From: Mycolicibacterium hassiacum DSM 44199
Lineage (GTDB): Bacteria > Actinomycetota > Actinomycetes > Mycobacteriales > Mycobacteriaceae
Assembly (NCBI RefSeq): GCF_900603025.1
Contig: NZ_LR026975.1
Span: forward strand, 1,364,001 to 1,428,000
Direction: 5' to 3'
Length of the DNA: 64,000 nucleotides
In this document: piece by piece, positions 42,560 through 49,291 of the stretch
How positions within the stretch are numbered: position 1 is the stretch's first letter
How the letters are laid out: each line of letters begins with the position of its first letter
The notes under the pieces: model-generated
What the model was told of the DNA's origin: nothing
Seen by the model: only the letters and a program-made list of their open reading frames with translations
Database searches by the model: none
Made by a program: the position numbers and the translations under genes

Positions 42560-45500
42560 GTGGGCGACAACGCCGTCGGTTCCGTGTCCGTGCACGCGGA
42601 GGTTGCCGAACTGCTGGGCGTCAGCCCCGACGAACTCGACCCCGATGCCGACCTGATCGCCTCCGGCCTGGACTCCATCCGGATGATGTCGCTGTCCGGC
42701 CGGTGGCGTAAGCAGGGCATCGACATCAACTTCGCCGCCCTGGCCGAGAACCCCACCGTGTCGGCGTGGACCGCGCTGGTCGCCGAACGCACACGGCGAA
42801 CCACCTCCGGGCCCGCCGCCGGACCCGCTTCGCAGGCCGCCGCGAACACGGACGAGGACGACAACTCGCCGTTCCCGCTCGCCCCGATGGCACACGCGAT
42901 GTGGTTGGGGCGCAACGAGGATCAGCAACTCGGGGGAGTCGCCGCCCACCTGTACGTGGAGTTCGACGGCGCCGGTGTGGACCCGGACCGGCTGCGGACG
43001 GCGGCGGCCAAGCTGGCGGCCCGCCACCCGATGCTGCGCGTGGAGATCCTGCCCGACGGCACCCAGCGCATCGGCGACCGCGGCCTGCCGGTGACCGTCT
43101 ACGACCTGCGCGACCTCGATGAGGCGGCGGCCGAGAAGCGACTCGAGCAGATCCGCCAGGAGAAGTCGCACCAGATGCTCGACGGCGAGGTGCTGGAGCT
43201 GAGCCTGTCGCTGTTGCCCGGCGGCCGCACCCGGCTGCACGTCGACATGGACATGAACGCCGCCGACGCGGTCAGCTACCGCAAGTTCATGTCCGACCTC
43301 GCGCTGTTCTACCGCGGCGAACAACTGCCCGAGCTGCAGTACACCTACCGGCAGTACCGTGCGGCGCTGACCGCGTCCGATCCCGGCCCGTCGGAGGAGG
43401 ACCTGCGGTGGTGGGCCGAACGGATTCCGCAGATGCCGGACCCGCCCGCGCTGCCGCTGGTGCCGCCGGCCGAGCAGCGGGACCCGCGGCGCAGCGTGCG
43501 GCTCTGGCACATCTTCGACGTGCCGACCCGCGATGCGTTGTTCGCGGCCGCGCAGCGGCGCGGGTTCACCCCCGCGATGGCGGTGGCCGCGTCCTACTCC
43601 AACGCGCTGGCCCGCTGGTCGGCGACCCCGCGGTTCCTGCTCAACCTGCCGATGTTCGGCCGCGAACCGTTTCATCCCGACGTGGACAAACTGGTCGGCT
43701 GCTTCACCTCGTCGCTGATGCTCGATATCGACCTGACCGGGACCCGCACCCCGGCCGAACGCACCCGCGCCGTCCAGGAGACCCTGCACACCACCGCGCA
43801 GCACTCCAGCTACTCGGGCCTTCAGGTGCTGCGCGACATCAGCCGCCACCGCGGCCACCAGACGCTTGCGCCGATCGTGTACACCAGCGCGCTGGGGCTG
43901 GGCGACCTGTTCGCCGGGGAGGTGACCGAGGAGTTCGGCGCCCCGGTGTGGACCATCTCGCAGGGACCGCAGGTGCTCATCGACGCCCAGGCCACCCCGC
44001 TGGTCGAGGGGTTGATGATCAACTGGGACGTGCGCATCGACGCGTTCCGGCCGGGCGTGCCCGAGGCGATGTTCGACTACCACATCGCCGAGCTGGCCCG
44101 GCTGGCCGGCGACGACGCCGCCTGGGACGCGCCCGACCCGCCGGCGGTGCCGCAAGCCCAGCGCGCGGTGCGCGAACGGGTCAACTCCGCCACCGCCCCG
44201 CCCAGCGGCGAGGCTATTCACGACGGGTTCTTCCGCTGCGCGCAGGCCACCCCGGACGCGCCCGCACTGATCGGCAGCACCGGCACGATCAGCTACGCCG
44301 AACTGCGCCGTCAGGCGCTCGCGGTGGCAGAGACGTTGCGCGGCAACGGAGTCGGGCCGGGTGATCTGGTCGCGCTGGTCGGCCCGAAATGCGCCGAGCA
44401 GATACCCGCGGTGCTGGGCATCCTGGCCGTCGGCGCGGCCTACCTGCCCATCGGCGCCGATCAGCCCGCCGACCGGGCCGCGCGGATCCTGCAGTCCAGC
44501 GGGGCGGCGGCGGTGCTGTGCTGCGGTTCGGCGGCCGCGCCGCCCGGTGACCCGCGGGTGCCGGTGAGCACGGTCGCCGACGCGATCGCGCGCGGCACCG
44601 GGTCCGCCGAACCGGTGCGGGTCGACCCGGAATCGCTGGCGTACGTGCTGTTCACCTCGGGCTCGACCGGCGAACCCAAGGGCGTGGAGCTGACCCACGA
44701 CGCGGTGATGAACACCATCGAGTTCCTCTCCGACCACTTCCGCCTCGGGCCCGGCGACCGCAGCCTGGCGCTGGCCTCGCTGGAGGCCGACATGTCGGTG
44801 CTGGAGATCTTCGCGATCCTGCGCGCCGGCGGAGCGGTCGTGGTGGTCGACGAGGCCGACCGGCGCGCTCCCGAGGTGTGGGCCACGCTGATCGAACGGC
44901 ACGGCGTGACCTTCCTCAACTGGATGCCGGGCTGGCTGGACATGCTGCTGGAGGTCGCGGGGGAGCGGATCGCGAGCCTGCGGGTGGTGCTGCTCGGCGG
45001 CGACTGGGTGCGTCCGGAACTCGTTCGGCGCCTTCGTGATCGGGCGCCGCAGGTCCGGGTGGCCGGGCTGGGCGGGGCCACCGAGACCGCGGTGCACGGC
45101 ACCATCTGCGAGGTCGACGAACTGCCCGCGCACTGGACCTCGGTGCCCTACGGCACCCCGTTCCCGAACAACGCCTGCCGGGTGGTGGCACCGGACGGGT
45201 CGGATTGCCCGGACTGGGTGCCGGGCGAGTTGTGGTTCACCGGACGCGGCATCGCCCGCGGCTACCGCGGGCGCCCGGATCTGACCGCCGAGAAGTTCGT
45301 CGAGCACGACGGCCGGATCTGGTACCGCACCGGCGATCTCGCCCGTTATCTGCCCGACGGCTCGCTGGAGTTCCTCGGCCGCATCGACCACCGGGTCAAG
45401 ATCAGCGGCTACCGCATCGAGCTCGGCGAGGTGGAGGCCGCGCTCAAACGGGTCCGCGGCGTCGACGCGGCGGTGGCCGCGGTCGTCCCGGCCGACCGCG

Positions 45501-46075
45501 ATGTCCTCGGGGCGCTGGTGCGCACCGACGATCCCGCGCTGGACGCCGCGGTGATCACCGCCGAGCTGACCGCCCTGGTTCCGGCGCACATGATCCCCAG
45601 GGTCATCGTGGTGACGGACCGGATCCCGTTCACGGTCAACGGCAAGATCGACCGGGCCGCGGTCGCGCGGCTGCTCGGCGAGGTCGAGCCGCCCGCCGCG
45701 CGGGCCTACCGCGCCCCGACCACCCCGCTGGAGTCGGCCCTGGTCGGCATCGTCGCCGACGTGCTCGGGGTGCCGGCCGAACAGGTCGGCGTCGACGACG
45801 ACTTCTTCGGTCTCGGTGGCGATTCCGTGCAGGCCACCCAGGTGGTTGCGCGGGTGCGCGACTGGCTCGACACCCCGACGGCCCTGGTGACCGACATGTT
45901 CGCCGCCCGAAACGTGGCCGCGCTCGCCGAGCGGCTCATCGAGCGGGAGGCCGGCCCCGACCGGCTCGAGGCGGTCGCCGAGGTGTACCTCGAGGTCGCC
46001 GGCATGGACAGCGACCAGGTGCTCGCCGAACTGGGGTCGGCCGGGCAGCCGTCGGCGGGGCAGGCGTCACCGTAG
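42560..46075 (+). CDS. mbtB: Mycobactin NRPS MbtB (ArCP-Cy-A-PCP)
   Basis: 1171 residues. GTG at 42560 has GGAGG 5 nt upstream. An aryl carrier domain comes first (Ser39 in SGLDSIRMMS, as in MbtB). A cyclisation domain follows, with the Cy motif DMNAADAVS (about 231-239) in place of HHxxxDG. The adenylation domain has FTSGSTGEPKGVELTH near 698, and the final carrier has LGGDSVQATQ near 1087. M. tuberculosis MbtB is ~1414 residues with a terminal thioesterase; here that is absent, and a free thioesterase is encoded just downstream (mbtT), the M. smegmatis arrangement. It joins the aryl acid to Ser/Thr and forms the oxazoline. Its last 9 nt overlap a convergent gene. Confidence 0.95.
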   Translation: MGDNAVGSVSVHAEVAELLGVSPDELDPDADLIASGLDSIRMMSLSGRWRKQGIDINFAALAENPTVSAWTALVAERTRRTTSGPAAGPASQAAANTDEDDNSPFPLAPMAHAMWLGRNEDQQLGGVAAHLYVEFDGAGVDPDRLRTAAAKLAARHPMLRVEILPDGTQRIGDRGLPVTVYDLRDLDEAAAEKRLEQIRQEKSHQMLDGEVLELSLSLLPGGRTRLHVDMDMNAADAVSYRKFMSDLALFYRGEQLPELQYTYRQYRAALTASDPGPSEEDLRWWAERIPQMPDPPALPLVPPAEQRDPRRSVRLWHIFDVPTRDALFAAAQRRGFTPAMAVAASYSNALARWSATPRFLLNLPMFGREPFHPDVDKLVGCFTSSLMLDIDLTGTRTPAERTRAVQETLHTTAQHSSYSGLQVLRDISRHRGHQTLAPIVYTSALGLGDLFAGEVTEEFGAPVWTISQGPQVLIDAQATPLVEGLMINWDVRIDAFRPGVPEAMFDYHIAELARLAGDDAAWDAPDPPAVPQAQRAVRERVNSATAPPSGEAIHDGFFRCAQATPDAPALIGSTGTISYAELRRQALAVAETLRGNGVGPGDLVALVGPKCAEQIPAVLGILAVGAAYLPIGADQPADRAARILQSSGAAAVLCCGSAAAPPGDPRVPVSTVADAIARGTGSAEPVRVDPESLAYVLFTSGSTGEPKGVELTHDAVMNTIEFLSDHFRLGPGDRSLALASLEADMSVLEIFAILRAGGAVVVVDEADRRAPEVWATLIERHGVTFLNWMPGWLDMLLEVAGERIASLRVVLLGGDWVRPELVRRLRDRAPQVRVAGLGGATETAVHGTICEVDELPAHWTSVPYGTPFPNNACRVVAPDGSDCPDWVPGELWFTGRGIARGYRGRPDLTAEKFVEHDGRIWYRTGDLARYLPDGSLEFLGRIDHRVKISGYRIELGEVEAALKRVRGVDAAVAAVVPADRDVLGALVRTDDPALDAAVITAELTALVPAHMIPRVIVVTDRIPFTVNGKIDRAAVARLLGEVEPPAARAYRAPTTPLESALVGIVADVLGVPAEQVGVDDDFFGLGGDSVQATQVVARVRDWLDTPTALVTDMFAARNVAALAERLIEREAGPDRLEAVAEVYLEVAGMDSDQVLAELGSAGQPSAGQASP

Positions 46076-46927
46076 CGCGGCGGCCAGCCGGCGCCACTGC
46101 TCGTGCGGGAACTCCCGCGGATCGGCGGTGAGCACCTGCACGCACACGTGGTCGGCACCTGCCTGCAGGTGCTCGTTGACCCGGCGCAGCACGGTCTCCT
46201 CGTCGCCCCAGGCGATCAGTGCGTCGAACAGCCGGTCGCTGACGGTGCTCACATCCTCGGGGGTGAAACCCATCCGGAGCATGTTGTTGGCGTAGTTGGG
46301 GAGCGCCAGATACGAACGCAGCCAAGGGACTCCGATTTCGCGCGCGGCGTCGCCGTCGTCGGTGATCAGCACCGTCTGCTCCGGCACCAGCAACGGGCCG
46401 GCGCCGAGTTGTTCGCGCGCATAGCGGGTGTGGTCGGGGGTGGTCAGGTACGGGTGCGCACCCCGCGCCCGGGTGGCCGACAGCTGCAGCATCTTCGGTC
46501 CGAGCGCGGCCAGCACCCGGTTCTGCACCGGCACCGGCTGCTCGGCCGCGTCCAGGCCGTCCAGGTAGGCGCGGGTGGCAGCCAGCGGTTTGCGGTAGCG
46601 GCCGGGTTCTTTCGAGTCGATCAACGGCGCGTGGCTGCAGCCGATGCCGAGCAGGAACCGCTCGCCGTGCCGGCCGGTCAGGTCGGCGTAGCCGCCAGCC
46701 ACCTCGGCGGGTTCATGCATCCACAGATTGAGGATCCCGGTGGCGATCATTACCCGTTCGGTCGCCGCCAGCAGGTGTGCCACCGAGTCGAGAACCGGTC
46801 CGCCCACATCGGGGATCCACAACGCGGTGAAGCCGAGCTCCTCCAGTTCCGCGGCGGATTCGGCGGCCTGCGCCGGATCGCCGTAGCGCAACTGCGAACT
46901 CCACACACCCACACCAGCGAGATCCAT
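46067..46927 (-). CDS. LLM-class F420-dependent-type oxidoreductase
   Basis: 286 residues of the luciferase-like family branch common in mycobacteria (TIGR03620-like): GVWSSQLRYGDPAQAAESAAELEELGFTALWIPD, RVMIATGILNLWMHEPAEVA, GIGCSHAPLID and ALGPKMLQLSATRARGAHPYLTTPDHT. Cofactor F420 is predicted from the family, not shown. ATG at 46927 has AAAGGAG upstream; the frame to 47065 lacks support. It is inserted antisense between mbtB and mbtT, and its 3' end overlaps mbtB by 9 nt. Its promoter lies beside the tandem IdeR-like boxes, so it may be iron-regulated, but no siderophore role is known to me. Confidence 0.85.
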   Translation of the reverse strand: MDLAGVGVWSSQLRYGDPAQAAESAAELEELGFTALWIPDVGGPVLDSVAHLLAATERVMIATGILNLWMHEPAEVAGGYADLTGRHGERFLLGIGCSHAPLIDSKEPGRYRKPLAATRAYLDGLDAAEQPVPVQNRVLAALGPKMLQLSATRARGAHPYLTTPDHTRYAREQLGAGPLLVPEQTVLITDDGDAAREIGVPWLRSYLALPNYANNMLRMGFTPEDVSTVSDRLFDALIAWGDEETVLRRVNEHLQAGADHVCVQVLTADPREFPHEQWRRLAAALR

Positions 46928-47069
46928 ACGCGTCTCCTTTACCGGCACTGTTGTCCGGCTCACGCTACCGCCCGGGGTGCCGGGCGCCGCGGCGCCGGTC
47001 CCGCCGAGCGGGGCGGGCCGGGGGCACCCCGGAGGCCGCCGGGACGTACCCGTGTTCGTCGGCAAGCCG

Positions 47070-47088
47070 ATAGGGTAACCTCACCAAA
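47070..47088. promoter_or_regulatory. IdeR-like box 1 upstream of mbtT
   Basis: ATAGGGTAACCTCACCAAA matches 14 of 19 positions of the IdeR consensus. It adjoins a second box, separated by one base, an arrangement that allows two IdeR dimers to bind side by side. Confidence 0.6.
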
Positions 47089-47089
47089 G

Positions 47090-47108
47090 TTAGGTCAGCC
47101 TGCGCTTA
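47090..47108. promoter_or_regulatory. IdeR-like box 2 upstream of mbtT
   Basis: TTAGGTCAGCCTGCGCTTA matches 15 of 19 consensus positions. The block from box 1 through the following GGAGGGG is clearly similar to the mbtB promoter block (42508-42556), suggesting a duplicated promoter module. Confidence 0.7.
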
Positions 47109-47111
47109 CTC

Positions 47112-47223
47112 GGAGGGGAACGATGGGTGTTCGTGCCGCGGCCCGGCAGCAAGGTCGCGGCGCCGGACGACGACCTCCTCCGCACCCCCACCCGCCCCGA
47201 CCCCGACGACCTGCCGAAACGCG
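47112..47223 (+). other. mbtT leader with competing start codons
   Basis: A strong ribosome site (GGAGGGG, 47112-47118) precedes ATG at 47123 and GTG at 47127, yet neither is in the mbtT frame. The ATG frame (34 codons) stops at 47225-47227, overlapping the mbtT ATG. The GTG frame has almost pure G/C third positions for ~32 codons (VFVPRPGSKVAAPDDDLLRT...) but then runs out of frame through mbtT to 47477. The mbtT ATG has no ribosome site. Translational coupling or a past frameshift are both possible. Confidence 0.4.
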
Positions 47224-47970
47224 ATGACGAACGATCAGAGCCAACTGACCTTCCAGCCGTGGATCAAGCGGACCCCCGGCAGGAGGAGCGACGGGGCCAC
47301 TGTGGTGTTCCCGCACGCCGGGGGCGCGGCGGCCGCCTACCGCTCACTGGCCGGCGCGCTGGCCGCCGGCGGCCCCGACACGTTCGTCATGCAGTACCCG
47401 CAGCGCGCCGACCGGCTGGCTCATCCCGCACCCGACACCGTCGAGGAACTGGCCGCCCAGCTGTTCGACGCCGGTGACTGGGACCGGGTCGGGCCGCTGC
47501 GATTGTTCGGGCACTGCATGGGCGCGGTGATCGCGTTCGAGTTCGCCCGGGTGGGCGAGCGGCGCGGGGTTCCGGTGGCCCAGCTGTGGGTGTCGGCCAG
47601 CCAGGCGCCCTGCACCATCGCAGGCTCGCCGCGGCTGCCCACCGCCGACACCGAGGTGATCGCCACCATGGTCGACCTCGGCGGCACCGATCCGCGGCTG
47701 CTGGCCGACGAGGAGTTCGTCGAACTGCTGGTGCGGGCGGTGCGCGCCGACTATCAGGCGTTCAACCGCTACGCGTGCGGTGAGGACGTGCGGATCCGCG
47801 CCGACATCCACACCATCGGCGGCCGCTCCGACCACCGGGTGAGCGAGGACATGCTGCGCCGCTGGCAGATCCACACCGACGGCGCGTTCACCCTGTCGCT
47901 GTTCGACGGCGGCCACTTCTACATCAACGACCACATCGACGCGGTGGCGGAGCTGGTCAATGCCGCCTGA
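47224..47970 (+). CDS. mbtT: Type II thioesterase MbtT
   Basis: 248 residues of the alpha/beta-hydrolase thioesterase II family. VVFPHAGGAAAAYRSLAGAL is the N-terminal hallmark; the nucleophile elbow is FGHCMGAVIAFEFA, where Cys replaces the usual Ser (GHSMG) as the apparent nucleophile; the catalytic His is in LFDGGHFYINDHID. It would release stalled intermediates or substitute for the thioesterase domain lacking from MbtB. ATG at 47224 fits the family N-terminus but has no ribosome site (see leader). It overlaps mbtC by 11 nt. Confidence 0.88.
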   Translation: MTNDQSQLTFQPWIKRTPGRRSDGATVVFPHAGGAAAAYRSLAGALAAGGPDTFVMQYPQRADRLAHPAPDTVEELAAQLFDAGDWDRVGPLRLFGHCMGAVIAFEFARVGERRGVPVAQLWVSASQAPCTIAGSPRLPTADTEVIATMVDLGGTDPRLLADEEFVELLVRAVRADYQAFNRYACGEDVRIRADIHTIGGRSDHRVSEDMLRRWQIHTDGAFTLSLFDGGHFYINDHIDAVAELVNAA

Positions 47971-49291
47971 CCCGCACGGCTTGCGTCCGACCGGGCCGGA
48001 CGGCGACCCGGTCGTCATCATCGGCATGGCGATCGAGGCGCCGGGCGGGGTCGACACCGCCGAGGCCTACTGGTCGTTGCTGGCCGAACAGCGGGAGGCG
48101 CTGCGGCCGTTCCCGCGGGACCGCGGCTGGGCGGTCGACGCGGTGCTCGACGGATCCCGGCGCGACGGGTTCAAGCCCATCCACGATCTGGGCGGATTCC
48201 TCGACTCCGCGGCGTCGTTCGACCCGGAGTTCTTCGGGATCTCACCGCGTGAGGCGGTCGCGATGGATCCCCAGCAGCGGGTCGCGCTGCGGGTGGCGTG
48301 GCGGGCGTTGGAGAACAGCGGCATCAACCCCGACGACCTCGCCGGCCACGATGTGGGCTGCTATGTGGGCGCCTCGGCCATGGGGTACGGCGGTGACCTG
48401 GCCGGCTACACCGATCTGACCGGACACCTGATGGCCGGCACGGCGCTGGGACCGGTGTCCGGGCGGATCGCCTACACCCTGGATCTGGCCGGGCCGGCGT
48501 TGACCGTCGACACCTCCTGCTCGTCGGCGCTGACCGCGCTGCACCTGGCCGCGCAGGCACTGCGCAGCGGCGACTGCGACATGGCGCTGGCCGGTGGGGT
48601 GTGCGTCATGGGATCGCCCGGCTTCTTCGTGGAATTCGCCAAACAGCACGCACTCTCCGACGACGGTCACTGCCGCCCCTACAGCGCGCACGCCAGCGGC
48701 ACGGTCTGGGCCGAGGGGGCGGCGATGTTCGTGCTGCGGCGCAGGTCCGCGGCGCTGCGCGACGGCCACCGGGTGCTCGCCGAGCTGCGGGCCACCTGCC
48801 TGAACCAGGACGGCCGCTCGGTCGGTCTGACCGCGCCCAGCGGCCCGGCGCAGGTGCGGCTGTTCCGCCGCGCGATGGAGCGCGCCGGGGTACGGCCCGA
48901 GGACATCGGAATGATCGAGGGGCACGGCACCGCCACCCGGCTCGGCGACAGGACCGAGCTCGTCTCGCTGGCGCAGACCTACGGCGCCACCGAACCCGGC
49001 TGCGGCGCCTGGCTGGGCTCGGTGAAATCCAACCTCGGCCACACCCAGGCCGCGGCCGGTGGACTGGGCCTGGCCAAGGTGCTGCTGGCGGCCGAGCACG
49101 CCGCGATCCCGCCCACCCTGCACGCCGACGAGCCCAGCCGCGAGATCGACTGGGACAGCCAGGGTCTGCGGCTGGCGACCAAGCTCACCGACTGGCCCGC
49201 GGTGGGCGGGCAGCGGCTGGCCGCGGTGACCGCGTTCGGGATGAGCGGGACCAACGCCCATGTGATCGTGTCGATCCCGGAGGCGGCCTGA
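47960..49291 (+). CDS. mbtC: Polyketide ketosynthase MbtC
   Basis: 443 residues, a stand-alone beta-ketoacyl synthase as in M. tuberculosis (444 aa). Cys in VDTSCSSALTALH (about 187) with His in EGHGTATRLGD and NLGHTQAAAG complete the triad. DPQQRVALRVAWRALENSG is typical of modular KS. Acting with the AT, KR and ACP of MbtD it forms the hydroxybutyrate-type unit of mycobactin. ATG at 47960 overlaps mbtT, and its stop overlaps the mbtD ATG by one base. Confidence 0.95.
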   Translation: MPPDPHGLRPTGPDGDPVVIIGMAIEAPGGVDTAEAYWSLLAEQREALRPFPRDRGWAVDAVLDGSRRDGFKPIHDLGGFLDSAASFDPEFFGISPREAVAMDPQQRVALRVAWRALENSGINPDDLAGHDVGCYVGASAMGYGGDLAGYTDLTGHLMAGTALGPVSGRIAYTLDLAGPALTVDTSCSSALTALHLAAQALRSGDCDMALAGGVCVMGSPGFFVEFAKQHALSDDGHCRPYSAHASGTVWAEGAAMFVLRRRSAALRDGHRVLAELRATCLNQDGRSVGLTAPSGPAQVRLFRRAMERAGVRPEDIGMIEGHGTATRLGDRTELVSLAQTYGATEPGCGAWLGSVKSNLGHTQAAAGGLGLAKVLLAAEHAAIPPTLHADEPSREIDWDSQGLRLATKLTDWPAVGGQRLAAVTAFGMSGTNAHVIVSIPEAA

